From: Colwellia marinimaniae
GTDB lineage: Bacteria > Pseudomonadota > Gammaproteobacteria > Enterobacterales > Alteromonadaceae
NCBI RefSeq assembly: GCF_002207865.1
Contig: NZ_BDQM01000007.1
Coordinates: 84,480 to 148,479, forward strand
Reading direction: 5' to 3'
Length of the DNA stretch: 64,000 nt
The position numbers and the translations under genes are program-made. Position 1 is the first letter of the stretch, and each line of letters starts with the position of its first letter. Below the pieces are notes generated by a model. The model worked only from the letters and a program-made list of their open reading frames with translations, searched no databases and had not been told where the DNA came from. Of the stretch, positions 1 through 8,974 are shown one piece after another.

Positions 1-643
1 AGCCTTGGCCATTTTCGTCTATAGAAGCGCTGCTCATGGTGTAATCAACACTCGGATAAATCAGGATTTGCTTAGCAATTTTTACTGAAGCAATTACCGA
101 TTCATTATGCTGGTTACTCATCACTAAACTAGTGCAAATGGCACCGCCAGCACTGTCGCCAGCAATATAAAGCTCGTCACTATGCTTCATATCAAAAAGT
201 AAGCTTTGATAGTGCATAAGTACTTGCTGACAATCATCTAGACCAGCGGGATATGGATATTCCGGTGCTAAGCGATAATCTACACAAATGACAATAGCCT
301 GTGCGGCAAGCGCGAGTTTTCGACTAATAGGATCGTATAAATCGACGCTACCACACATATGACCACCACCATGAAAATGTAATAATACCGGTAAAGTATC
401 ATTAGGTGCTGGGTTATAAATGCGCACAGGAATATTATGGCTAGGGGTAGCTAAGTAACTATTTTTGACTATGCTCATGTGTGGGCCAGAGCCAATTAAG
501 GGCGCTAAGTTATCCAAATTTTGTCTAACTAAATCAACACTAAAGCTCTGCCCCTTTGCTTTGGCTCTAGCTTTCGCCTCGGCCATAGCCTTATTGGCTT
601 TTTCAAGAAAAGGCACTAACTTGGCAGAGATTATTCCGCGCAT
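1..643 (-). CDS. Alpha/beta hydrolase (HSL-type esterase/lipase), C-terminus cut by window edge
   Basis: The reverse strand from the ATG at 643 encodes at least 214 residues of an alpha/beta hydrolase of the hormone-sensitive-lipase group. I see the oxyanion-hole motif HFHGGGH (near 355-380) and the nucleophile motif YIAGDSAGGA (near 150-180), in the order and spacing usual for this family. The catalytic Asp and His would lie beyond base 1 and cannot be checked. There is no signal peptide, so it is probably cytoplasmic; it would hydrolyse short acyl esters, substrate unknown. Its start overlaps the end of the upstream MFS gene by 13 bases, which indicates co-transcription and perhaps translational coupling: the transporter may bring in the ester that this enzyme cleaves. 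Family assignment is secure, substrate is not. Confidence 0.88.
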   Translation of the reverse strand, partial: MRGIISAKLVPFLEKANKAMAEAKARAKAKGQSFSVDLVRQNLDNLAPLIGSGPHMSIVKNSYLATPSHNIPVRIYNPAPNDTLPVLLHFHGGGHMCGSVDLYDPISRKLALAAQAIVICVDYRLAPEYPYPAGLDDCQQVLMHYQSLLFDMKHSDELYIAGDSAGGAICTSLVMSNQHNESVIASVKIAKQILIYPSVDYTMSSASIDENGQG

Positions 644-1872
644 AATTTATCCTTATTTTCTTTACTCGCTTGGCTTTCGTTAATCTTAATTTTGTCATTG
701 GCGCTAGTTGCTTTTTTCTTACCGGTTTCAGGCAAGAAGAAGCTACCAATAAAAAAAGTACTACTGACTATTGAAATTAGAATAAATGACGCAGTGTAAT
801 CACCTTGATTAATATCCACCAGCTTACCAAACAACCATAAAACAACCGTAGAAAGTAAGTAGCTGATTGAGTAAAATAAGCTAAATACCACGGTAATACG
901 TTGCCCTGTCATCTTGGGTAATTCATGGGGAATAGACACTAACGCTGTGATAGGGAAGAAGATAAAAAACCCCAAGACAATGGCAGACAAGGTTTGTAAC
1001 CACTCACTCGAGCTAAAAGAAACTCCTATAATGGTTATTACCATAACAGCACCGGACCAGCGAATAACCGGCAAGCGCAGTGGCACTTTTTTACTGTAAA
1101 TAATGCCCGCTAATGTGCCAACAATACCAAAGCCGATAACCCATTTGCTTTGGCTAATACCGGCTTTAGGATAAAAGGTAAAAAGGCAAATATAAAACGC
1201 TAATAGCCCAGAGTAGGTTAAACCATAAGCCCAATTAAATTTATCTTTAAGGCCATCCATATAACTGTAATGGACCACGGCCTTACCATCTTGGCTTTGC
1301 TCTGTACTTTCATCTTCAAATTTTACCAATAACCAAGCAAAACTGAGTAATAAACTGGCAATAGAAAAACTAATCAAGCTGACTTTCCAATCACCGGTAA
1401 ATTGATTGATTTCCGTCATTTTCCATAACACAATGCCGGTACCTATATTAAAAGCTACAGCATTAAGGCCGTTAATAACTGGCCGCTCATCTGGGGTAAA
1501 CCAATGCATAACAATTGGGTTAAAATATACAATCATAAAGGCGCCACCTAAGCCCATAAGAAAACGACTGAGTAGTAATAGCTCGTAGTTAGGGGCGAAT
1601 GGCGTTAATAAACCAATAACAATAAACAGGCTAGCAATAAAAAAAGCATATTTAATACCAAATTTGAGCGCAACCCAGGCCGCGCCAAAAGTGCCGACAA
1701 TTTTCGCCAAGGTGACCGCGCCACTAATAAGGCTCGCCGAGGCTAAACTATCAACCTGCATAGCAGACATAATTTGCCCCATACTTGCCGTGCCGCCGAC
1801 CCAAGCCATAGCAAAGAGTACATAGCTAATAAACACAATGGCTTCAACCAAGTATTTGTTACTTATTTTCAT
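631..1872 (-). CDS. Major facilitator superfamily transporter
   Basis: 413 residues, about twelve hydrophobic segments and a hydrophilic middle loop (around residues 190-210, rich in D/E/Q/S), the standard MFS layout. The loop between helices 2 and 3 (GTFGAAWVALKFGIKYAFF) is only a weak version of motif A, which typically reads GxLaDrxGrk. The C-terminal tail is charged (KKKATSANDKIKINESQ). An inner-membrane carrier of unknown substrate. The downstream esterase starts inside its last codons, so the two form one unit. The divergent neighbour on the other strand is a symporter/histidine-kinase hybrid, 186 bases away. I found no motif that fixes the substrate; direction of transport is also unknown. 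Confidence 0.85.
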   Translation of the reverse strand: MKISNKYLVEAIVFISYVLFAMAWVGGTASMGQIMSAMQVDSLASASLISGAVTLAKIVGTFGAAWVALKFGIKYAFFIASLFIVIGLLTPFAPNYELLLLSRFLMGLGGAFMIVYFNPIVMHWFTPDERPVINGLNAVAFNIGTGIVLWKMTEINQFTGDWKVSLISFSIASLLLSFAWLLVKFEDESTEQSQDGKAVVHYSYMDGLKDKFNWAYGLTYSGLLAFYICLFTFYPKAGISQSKWVIGFGIVGTLAGIIYSKKVPLRLPVIRWSGAVMVITIIGVSFSSSEWLQTLSAIVLGFFIFFPITALVSIPHELPKMTGQRITVVFSLFYSISYLLSTVVLWLFGKLVDINQGDYTASFILISIVSSTFFIGSFFLPETGKKKATSANDKIKINESQASKENKDKLCAE

Positions 1873-2058
1873 ATATGATAGTTTCTAATCGATGAAATAT
1901 TTATCTCTAGGTTAACGTATGATTATCGCTAAATAACTACTACCTTAGTTCACTACCCCGTAATATAGGGCATGGTAAGCTAACCATAATATTATTTTCA
2001 TCTGTAACTTTTAGCACTGATTTACCATGCTCTTTGACCACAATAAAAGGCACAGCAT

Positions 2059-5000
2059 TTGTTAGTTTGGCTTTCACTCGATACTTGGCTTATCACCCTA
2101 CTTTCCATTGCCTATTTAGCACTGCTCTTTATGGTTGCCCATTGGGGACAAAAGCAATCGCCTGAAAATTGGAGCTGCAAACCTTGGGTTTATAGCTTAT
2201 CGCTAGGCGTTAGTTGTAGCTCATGGGCGTTTTACGGTACGGTCGGACAAGCAGCGACGACGGGGGCTTGGCTGGCGCCTATTTATATTGGCTCCATTCT
2301 TTGTTTAGTGTTGGCTTGGCCAATGCTGCATAAAATCCTGCTGATTGTTAAGCAGCAAAATTTAACCTCCATTGCCGATTTTATCGCCTTTCGCTACGAT
2401 CGTTCGCCAAAAGTAGCCGCTCTGGTTACCATAGTAGCGCTAATAGGCATTATCCCTTATATCGCGCTACAACTTCGCGCCATCAGTACCAGCTTTGATT
2501 TATTAACTGGTACTTATCAGTCAGGCATTAGCACCGCCTTTGTCGTCACTATCGTACTTATCTTCTTCAGTATTTTATTTGGTACGCGTCAAATAGCCGC
2601 TAACAAGCAAAATCAAGGCTTAGTACTTGCAATCGCTTTTAGCTCAATTATTAAATTATTTGCCTTAACGGCAGTAGGTGTTTTTGCCACTTTCTTTATT
2701 TTTGATGGCTTTAGCGACCTACTGACTCAGGGTAAGAACATTAGCTCAATTACCGGTACAAATTCAGCCTACCTTGCTATCGCCCATGCGGTATTAGGGG
2801 CAATTACTATCTTTATTTTACCGCAACAGTTTCATATGATGATGATTGAAAACCACCATCAACAAGAGTTAAAAACAGCCCGTTGGTTGTTTCCTTTGTA
2901 CCTGCTATTAATTAATGTTTTTATTTTACCCATAGCCATTGCTGGCCAGTTAACCTTTCCTGGCGGTAGTGTCGATGCCGATACTTATGTCTTAACCATA
3001 CCGCTGTTTTATCAACAAGCTTGGTTAGGTATCACGGTATATATTGGCGGCTTAGCGGCGGCAACTAGCATGGTAATAGTAGCAGCCATTGTATTAAGTA
3101 CTATGGTGGCAACCGAAGTGTTAACGCCCTTAGTATTAAAATTTCGCTTATTTAATACCAAAAAAAACCAGCAATTATCTGGGCTATTACTTAACTTACG
3201 CCGTGGTTCCATCGCCATAATCTTACTGCTGGCGTTCATTTTCGAGCGTATCATTGCTCAGCAAAACCACCTTGCCACCATAGGCTTGTTATCGTTTGTT
3301 TTACTATCTCAGTTTGCACCAGCGACAATCGGTGCCTTGTATTGGCGTAAAGCCAATGCAAAAGCGGCATTAACCGGCTTAATTGTTGGTAGTTTAGTTT
3401 GGCTCTATACCTTATTACTGCCAGCATTAATGCCAACTAGCCCATGGCTTGAAACCGGCTTATGGCATATCACTTGGTTAAAACCGACCGCCCTTTTTGG
3501 TGTTGATTTTTTAGATAGCACAAGTCATGGGGTTTTTTACAGCTTGTTGTTTAACCTTATTTGCTACGTTATCGTTTCCTTGGTAAGCAAGCGCAGTGTG
3601 GGCGAAAAGTTACAAGCCGAGTATTTTGTCAATAAAAGCCAACATCAGTTTGAACGGCACTTATCCCTCGATGACTTATACAGTTTATTAGTACGCTTTA
3701 TTGATAAATCCGCAGGTGAGGCCTTAGTTGGTTTTGCTAAAAGTGACCTAAATGCCAATAAGAACAGTAATAGTAAAAGTAAAAGTAAAAACCATAAAAT
3801 TATTGAATATACTCGCTTGCAACTTTCCGGGGTACTTGGCTCTGCGTCAACTCGCATGGTCATGAAAGCGGCCTCAACCTCACAAGAAATGCCTTTAGAA
3901 GATGTCGTTAGCATTGTTGATGAAGCTAACCAAATATTCCGCTTTAACCGTGAATTACTGCAATCCGGTGTGGAAAATATTGAACAAGGCATTAGTGTTA
4001 TCGATGCGGATATGCGCTTGGTCGCGTGGAACCAACGCTATATTCAATTACTTGATTACCCTGATGGTTTTGTCACAGCGGGGAAATCTGTGGCAGAACT
4101 TCTGCGCTATAACATTGCTAAAGGCATCATTACTGGAACTGGAATGAAAACTAATGCAGGCTCTGCTGCCGAAAGTGAAGAGTTAATTGCTCGGCGTATT
4201 GAGCATATGCGCATGGGTCATAACCATAGTTTTCAACGTACCATGCCCAATGGCATAGTCTTAGAAATTAGAGGGCAATCAATGCCAGGTGGTGGCTTTG
4301 TTAGTACTTTTTCTGATATAACCGCCCATATTGAAGCAGAAAAAGCCTTACAAAAAGCCAACGAAAGTTTAGAGAAGCGTGTTGAAGAAAGAACCCAAGA
4401 GCTAAGACACGCCAAAGCAGAAGCGGAGGCAGCAAATAGCAGTAAAACCCGTTTTTTAGCGGCTGCCAGCCATGATTTAATGCAGCCATTTAATGCTTTG
4501 TCATTATTTACTTCCATGCTAAAAAAGAAAGTCAAAACTGACGAATTAATACAATTGGCCAATAATATTGACGATTCTCTCAATGTTGTGGAAGCACTGC
4601 TTTCTGATCTAGTCGAAATATCACGACTTGATAATAACTCAGAAAATATTGAGAAAAGCCACTTTGCTTTAGATGACCTGTTGATCCCGCTAAAGAACGA
4701 ATTCACTGTTTTAGCCGAGCAAGATGATATTAATTTTAGCTATCAAGCTAGCTCTACTTGGGTAAATTCCGATAAGCGTATGTTGCGCCGCATAATACAA
4801 AATTTTTTATCAAATGCCGTCTATTATTGCCGTGATAAAATCGGTGAAAAATCCGGTATCACTAACAAAATTGTATTAGGTGTTCGCCATAAAAAAGACA
4901 TGCTTCGCCTTGAAGTGTGGGATAACGGTCCCGGTATAGCGGCAGACAAACAACAAACTATTTTTCAAGAGTTTGAGCGTTTAGAACAAAATCGTGAAAT

Positions 5001-5571
5001 ACCAGGGCTTGGCTTAGGTTTAGCCATTGCCGAACGTATGGCGGTCTTACTGGGGTTGAAAATATCAGTTAAATCGACCCTAGGCAAAGGTACTTGCTTT
5101 ATGATTGAAGTGCCTCGAGTGCCGCTTAGTTCCATTAATGCAGACAGTGAAATATCAACAATTAGCCGTAAAAAAACAGACGTTACTAACACAGACTTTG
5201 CCAATATGCTGGTATTGGTTATCGATAATGATACCCTGATGCTAACGGCCATATCCTCACAATTAACTGAGTGGGGCTGTTTGGTCTATACCGCTAAAGA
5301 TGAAGAGTCACTTAGCAAGGTTGTTAAGGACATGTCGCAAGCTCCTCACTTTATTATTGCTGATTATCATCTCGACCACGATGCCAATGGTGTTGATTTG
5401 GTAAGCAAGTTATTACAGAGTAAAAAGTGGCAAAGCCCTTGTGCTATATGCTCTGCCGATCCTTCTGAGCAAGTTAGACAACACACCAGCGATGCGAATT
5501 TTCTATTCTTGCGAAAGCCAGTGAAATCGCTGGCGTTAAAACGCTTAATCAGGCAAATGATTACCCTTTAG
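2059..5571 (+). CDS. Hybrid histidine kinase with N-terminal sodium:solute symporter domain, PAS and receiver domains
   Basis: 1170 residues. Residues 1 to about 500 are a multi-helix sodium:solute symporter-like domain. A PAS-type domain follows (about 632-755), then a coiled coil (about 760-800), the HisKA motif FLAAASHDLMQP with phospho-acceptor H805, an N-box near 911, the G1 box DNGPGI at 955, the G2 box GLGLGL near 984, and a receiver domain from about 1050 with phospho-acceptor D1102 (IIADYHLD) and conserved K1153. This is the CbrA-like architecture, in which a transporter module is thought to sense or import a nutrient while the kinase signals. The TTG start at 2059 is preceded by AAAAGG at 2045-2050 at proper spacing; the nearby ATG at 2027 is out of frame. 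No partner is adjacent on the same strand; the LuxR-type regulator at 7943-8611 is the nearest candidate. Confidence 0.93.
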   Translation: MLVWLSLDTWLITLLSIAYLALLFMVAHWGQKQSPENWSCKPWVYSLSLGVSCSSWAFYGTVGQAATTGAWLAPIYIGSILCLVLAWPMLHKILLIVKQQNLTSIADFIAFRYDRSPKVAALVTIVALIGIIPYIALQLRAISTSFDLLTGTYQSGISTAFVVTIVLIFFSILFGTRQIAANKQNQGLVLAIAFSSIIKLFALTAVGVFATFFIFDGFSDLLTQGKNISSITGTNSAYLAIAHAVLGAITIFILPQQFHMMMIENHHQQELKTARWLFPLYLLLINVFILPIAIAGQLTFPGGSVDADTYVLTIPLFYQQAWLGITVYIGGLAAATSMVIVAAIVLSTMVATEVLTPLVLKFRLFNTKKNQQLSGLLLNLRRGSIAIILLLAFIFERIIAQQNHLATIGLLSFVLLSQFAPATIGALYWRKANAKAALTGLIVGSLVWLYTLLLPALMPTSPWLETGLWHITWLKPTALFGVDFLDSTSHGVFYSLLFNLICYVIVSLVSKRSVGEKLQAEYFVNKSQHQFERHLSLDDLYSLLVRFIDKSAGEALVGFAKSDLNANKNSNSKSKSKNHKIIEYTRLQLSGVLGSASTRMVMKAASTSQEMPLEDVVSIVDEANQIFRFNRELLQSGVENIEQGISVIDADMRLVAWNQRYIQLLDYPDGFVTAGKSVAELLRYNIAKGIITGTGMKTNAGSAAESEELIARRIEHMRMGHNHSFQRTMPNGIVLEIRGQSMPGGGFVSTFSDITAHIEAEKALQKANESLEKRVEERTQELRHAKAEAEAANSSKTRFLAAASHDLMQPFNALSLFTSMLKKKVKTDELIQLANNIDDSLNVVEALLSDLVEISRLDNNSENIEKSHFALDDLLIPLKNEFTVLAEQDDINFSYQASSTWVNSDKRMLRRIIQNFLSNAVYYCRDKIGEKSGITNKIVLGVRHKKDMLRLEVWDNGPGIAADKQQTIFQEFERLEQNREIPGLGLGLAIAERMAVLLGLKISVKSTLGKGTCFMIEVPRVPLSSINADSEISTISRKKTDVTNTDFANMLVLVIDNDTLMLTAISSQLTEWGCLVYTAKDEESLSKVVKDMSQAPHFIIADYHLDHDANGVDLVSKLLQSKKWQSPCAICSADPSEQVRQHTSDANFLFLRKPVKSLALKRLIRQMITL

Positions 5572-5669
5572 TAAACTGTTTAGCGGTAAATAAGAGCAAC
5601 TTAAGCAAGTAACTCATATAACATCTTTCGCGCATTTTAATAGACAGTGCTATTATTAAACAAATTGAC

Positions 5670-5880
5670 TAACACCAATTCCAATAAGTTTCTGCCAATC
5701 AGTGAGAATTAAAAGTCTTAGAGGCAATGCATTGATATAGAACATGGTTATTCAAGAGAATAGCTCCTGCATTCTCTAAATAAGCTACATGCGTGTAGCG
5801 TCCTTATCAAAATCAATAACGCCGCGTATAAGCTTTTTAAACTGGCACTTTGGCAGCTAAGTTAATGGATATTGGTATAA
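5670..5880. repeat. Interspersed nested-palindrome repeat, copy A (211 bp)
   Basis: The ends are inverted repeats of about 30 bases (ACACCAATTCC at the left, GGATATTGGT at the right). Inside, ATTGAT and ATCAAT arms flank a variable centre. The segments AGAGGCAATGCATTGAT and TTATCAAAATCAATAACG recur almost unchanged at 8632-8899 and 39438-39707. The copy lacks the CTCGCCCTTCGGG block seen in the other two and has a shorter right side. No coding capacity. It fills the space between the kinase and the lipoprotein gene. It looks like a non-autonomous (MITE-like) element, but no transposase is present to name a parent. Confidence 0.8.
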
Positions 5881-5936
5881 ATTACTTAACTGTAATGAAA
5901 AGTTGTTTCACGATAAAAATTTTTAGGACTCTTAAT

Positions 5937-6920
5937 ATGTTAAATAAACACGCGATTGCCATACTTGCCTGCTTATCTCTATTTTTAACTGCTTGTAATT
6001 CAGACAATAAAGAACAAGCAAAGTTTTCTTTAGGGCTTAGCGATGCGCCCGTAGATGACGCTGAAATAGTCATGATTAAAATAGATAGTATTAAAGTAAT
6101 CAATACAGATGAAAGTAATGGTAAACAAGAAATATTGATAGAAGAATTTACCTATAAAGGTGCGTCGGTTGATAGCATTCAGGTAAATTTACTCGATTTT
6201 ACTGGTACACGGCAAATTAAAATTATTGATGAGGCGCAAGGCATAAGTTTAAAAAATGGTGTTTATACCATGGAATTAAACGTGGATGATGCTGGCTCTT
6301 ATGTGGTATTAAAAAGCAATGGCGAAAAATATGATATTAAAATCCCTAGCTCTCGTTTAAGACTGGGTGAATTTACTGTTCATAGTGATGCCGTACAAGT
6401 TGATGATAAACCGGCTTATACTATCGAATTCGACCTGACCCAATCTTTAGTTTTACGCGGTAATGATCCAGCGAAAAATGGCTATATCATTAAGCCCCAT
6501 GGCGTACGCATCGTCAGTTTATATGGTGATATTTCAGGTACAGTTTCTGCTGTTAACACTAATTTAGGTGCTTGTATGGTTTATTTGTATGATGGCACAC
6601 TAACAGAGTCAGTAAACTTAGCCGATCTTTTTGATAGCAGTGATGAGTTTTTTGATAGTGACGATGAGCTTTTTGAAGATAAAGTATCTAGCGCACTAGC
6701 ACCACTAGCAGCAACTAATGTAGATGTTAGTGGTACTGTTGATGTTAAAGGTACTTACAGCATAGGTTTTGTGCCTGAAGGTGCTTATACCGTGGCATTA
6801 AGATGTGATGCACTAAGTGATAACAACATTCAATATGAGCGATTAACGATTCCCTCAACTGAAGGTAACTTACAAACAGTTAATGTTTCAGCGGGTATAA
6901 GCAGTATTGTAGATTTTTAA
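5937..6920 (+). CDS. DUF4382 domain lipoprotein
   Basis: 327 residues from the ATG at 5937, chosen because TAGGA lies upstream and the next residues form a lipoprotein signal: MLNKHAIAILACLSLFLTAC, with the cysteine as the lipidation site. An upstream in-frame ATG at 5850 falls inside repeat copy A and would put extra residues before the signal, so I reject it. The segment starting FSLGLSDAPVDDAEIVMIKI is the signature opening of DUF4382, a beta-rich domain of unknown function in bacterial envelope lipoproteins. Residues about 230-249 are a highly acidic D/E/S/F stretch, followed by a short beta-rich tail that resembles a carboxypeptidase-regulatory-like fold. Probably anchored in the outer membrane. 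It is followed by a strong terminator and stands alone. Function unknown. Confidence 0.85.
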   Translation: MLNKHAIAILACLSLFLTACNSDNKEQAKFSLGLSDAPVDDAEIVMIKIDSIKVINTDESNGKQEILIEEFTYKGASVDSIQVNLLDFTGTRQIKIIDEAQGISLKNGVYTMELNVDDAGSYVVLKSNGEKYDIKIPSSRLRLGEFTVHSDAVQVDDKPAYTIEFDLTQSLVLRGNDPAKNGYIIKPHGVRIVSLYGDISGTVSAVNTNLGACMVYLYDGTLTESVNLADLFDSSDEFFDSDDELFEDKVSSALAPLAATNVDVSGTVDVKGTYSIGFVPEGAYTVALRCDALSDNNIQYERLTIPSTEGNLQTVNVSAGISSIVDF

Positions 6921-6944
6921 CGGTAGACACTCTCAGAACTTATA

Positions 6945-6971
6945 AGGCCAAGCACTCGCTTGGCCTTTTTA
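6945..6971 (+). terminator. Rho-independent terminator after the DUF4382 lipoprotein gene
   Basis: A perfect 9-bp stem AGGCCAAGC / GCTTGGCCT with a 4-base loop (6954-6957) is followed by a run of T, 24 bases after the stop codon. Confidence 0.93.
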
Positions 6972-7173
6972 TTTATCGATTATTCAATGCTAGCTTTAGC
7001 AGACCGCCTATAGCCATGAATTTCCACCACGGCTTAACTTTAAAATGCTAAACAATTGTCATAGTCTGCTAGTCAAAATATCTTAACCGAACTGAGTTCA
7101 GCTACCTTGCTAAACACAGATTAGGCAGTAAACTTTAATATGATCATGACAGTTATTTGAGGGGTTTTTACCC

Positions 7174-7899
7174 GTGGCATCTTTAAAAATTTTATTTTTA
7201 TTATTGCTCTATTTGCTCATTTGTCCTGCTGTTCCGGCTGATTCATCTTATACCGTGAAATTAGGCACCAAGGTGGCATGGCCGCCATATCACCTTGACT
7301 TAAAATCGGGGGCTGCAGGCATTGCTGTTGAAGCTTTGGACTGTGTGATGGCACGCATTAAACAGCCCTATGAAATAAACAAACTGCCTTGGTCTCGCGC
7401 GCAAGCGTTAACTAAGTCTGGCGCCTTAGATGGTTTTTTCTCAGCCTCTCAAAGTGATAAAAGAGACCGCTATGCACAGCTCTCATCGGTCTTTATCCCG
7501 CAAATACGTAAGTTCTATTTTTTAAAAAAACACTTCCCAGCACAATTGCAGCTATATTCCATGGACTATATAAAGGAAAGTTTTACCGTTGGTGCTAGGT
7601 TTAGCTCTAATGCGATGAATTATTTAAAAATAAATAACTATAATATTGGTGCAGAACACCTCAGTGAAACCGTATTAATGAGAATGCTCGATGCGGGTCG
7701 AATGGATGCGGTATTAGAGAATTCGTTAGTTTTTGCCCTTATGGTCAAAAACCAAAACAGATCTATGGATGAATATTTAAGTGTCGAAGTGGGTAAAAAA
7801 AACATGGGCGTATATTTTAGTAAAATATTTTTAGAGCAACACCCAAACTTTATCACTTTATTCAATGCAAACATCCCGCCTTGCAGCTTAATAAAATAA
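7174..7899 (+). CDS. Periplasmic substrate-binding protein, SBP_bac_3-like
   Basis: 241 residues. The GTG start at 7174 has GAGGGG at 7159-7164 as ribosome-binding site. A signal peptide (hydrophobic core LKILFLLLLYLLICP, likely cleavage after AVPA) precedes a domain like the amino-acid ABC-transporter binding proteins: VKLGTKVAWPPYHLD, then GIAVEALDCVMARI, then PWSRAQALTKSGALDGFFSAS, the pattern of the first lobe of the type 2 periplasmic-binding fold. No permease or ATPase gene is adjacent. Such stand-alone proteins are common in Alteromonadales and may serve signalling or an unlinked transporter. Ligand unknown. The neighbour downstream is convergent (44 bases between stop codons). Confidence 0.78.
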   Translation: MASLKILFLLLLYLLICPAVPADSSYTVKLGTKVAWPPYHLDLKSGAAGIAVEALDCVMARIKQPYEINKLPWSRAQALTKSGALDGFFSASQSDKRDRYAQLSSVFIPQIRKFYFLKKHFPAQLQLYSMDYIKESFTVGARFSSNAMNYLKINNYNIGAEHLSETVLMRMLDAGRMDAVLENSLVFALMVKNQNRSMDEYLSVEVGKKNMGVYFSKIFLEQHPNFITLFNANIPPCSLIK

Positions 7900-7932
7900 A
7901 ATTTAAAGTGGCTATATTAGCTCGCATAAGAG

Positions 7933-7948
7933 CACTAAAATTTTAGTG
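7933..7948. other. Perfect 16-bp palindrome between convergent genes
   Basis: CACTAAAATTTTAGTG lies after the binding-protein gene and overlaps the stop codon of the response regulator on the other strand. It could form a small hairpin in either transcript, but there is no T-run on either side, so its role as a terminator is doubtful. Confidence 0.4.
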
Positions 7949-8611
7949 ATTAGTTGAATTTTCCACTGGTGCCAACATTAATTTCTGATACGCTAGCCCT
8001 GCTAAGGTGCGGTTATTAACTTCAAGCTTTTCTAAAATAGCAGATACATGTTTTTTTACCGTGGTTTCTTTGATATTGAGATCATAAGCAATTTGTTTAT
8101 TGAGCTGACCATCGGCTACTTGAGTAAGCACGACATATTGTTGTGGCGTTAATTGCGCCATTTGTTTAGCTAAACGCTGATTGGCCAGCGCTATTTGCTG
8201 ATTTTCATTTTTTTCTATTAATTCAGGTAACCAGATATCACCCGCTAAGACCGTATCTATCGCTCTTTCGATAGTGGTTAAATCAGCCGATTTAGGAATA
8301 AATGCCGCGGCACCAAAATTAATGGCTTTTTGCATGGTTTGATCATTATCATCAGAAGAAACCATAATCACCACTAGATCAGGATAATGATTTTGCAGCT
8401 GGGTTAAGCCAGTAAAGCCATTATTACCCGGCATATGTAAATCGAGAAAGACAATTTCTAAGCTTGGATTTTCTTCAATAGCGGTTAATAATTCACTAAA
8501 GTTGTCTGCTTCTAAGGTAGCGGCATCATCAATACATTCAGTTATGGCGTGTTTAAGTGCGGTACGAAATAATGGATGATCATCGGCAATAATTACTTTG
8601 GCTTGTGGCAT
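7943..8611 (-). CDS. NarL/LuxR-family response regulator
   Basis: 222 residues. An N-terminal receiver domain shows the acidic pair D10-D11 (VIIADDHPLFR), the phospho-acceptor D57 (VFLDLHMPG) and the conserved lysine (AFIPKSAD). A C-terminal GerE helix-turn-helix spans about 154-205 (LTPQQYVVLTQVADGQLNKQ, then IKETTVKKHVSAILEKLEV). A strong ribosome-binding site (AAGGAGATTTT) precedes the ATG. It has no cognate kinase next to it; the symporter/kinase hybrid 2.4 kb away is the only kinase in the window and a reasonable partner, though the binding protein, lipoprotein and a repeat separate them. A DNA-binding transcription factor; targets unknown, possibly the neighbouring TonB receptor region. 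Confidence 0.92.
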   Translation of the reverse strand: MPQAKVIIADDHPLFRTALKHAITECIDDAATLEADNFSELLTAIEENPSLEIVFLDLHMPGNNGFTGLTQLQNHYPDLVVIMVSSDDNDQTMQKAINFGAAAFIPKSADLTTIERAIDTVLAGDIWLPELIEKNENQQIALANQRLAKQMAQLTPQQYVVLTQVADGQLNKQIAYDLNIKETTVKKHVSAILEKLEVNNRTLAGLAYQKLMLAPVENSTNH

Positions 8612-8631
8612 AAAATCTCCTTATGAGTATT

Positions 8632-8899
8632 TAATACCAATCCGTATAAGAAAGTGATCGCTTAGCAAGAATTTAAAGGCTTATAGGCAATGCATTGATT
8701 GTAATGTTTATTTCCCTTATCAAAATCAATAACTCAGTATATAAGCCTTTAAAACTCGCCCTTCGGGAACACATGGAGCATCATGATAACTTCGCAAAAT
8801 ATGCTTGATGTAGATATAACTATAGCTACGCATATTTTGATTGTTCTAATGTCGCCCATGCCGTTCTAAGTGGTCACTTCTTTATACGGAATGGTATAA
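8632..8899. repeat. Interspersed nested-palindrome repeat, copy B (268 bp)
   Basis: Terminal inverted repeats of about 30 bases (AATACCAATCCGTATAAG at the left; the right end TTATACGGAATGGTATAA is its near complement). Inner arms AGGCTTATA / TATAAGCCT and ATTGATT / AATCAAT are also inverted, so the element can fold into one long hairpin. It shares the core segments and the CTCGCCCTTCGGGA block with copy C at 39438-39707. It occupies nearly the whole gap between the response regulator start and the TonB receptor stop. No open reading frame or transposase. Confidence 0.85.
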
Positions 8900-8974
8900 G
8901 CTAGTATGAAAAAAAGAGCTGACAAGTGCCAGCTATTTTTTAATATATGATTGCTAAATTAGCTATGGCTAAAG

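Noticed and set aside
5850..5936. Upstream start for the DUF4382 lipoprotein
   Set aside because: It lies in repeat copy A and would place 29 residues before a perfect lipoprotein signal.
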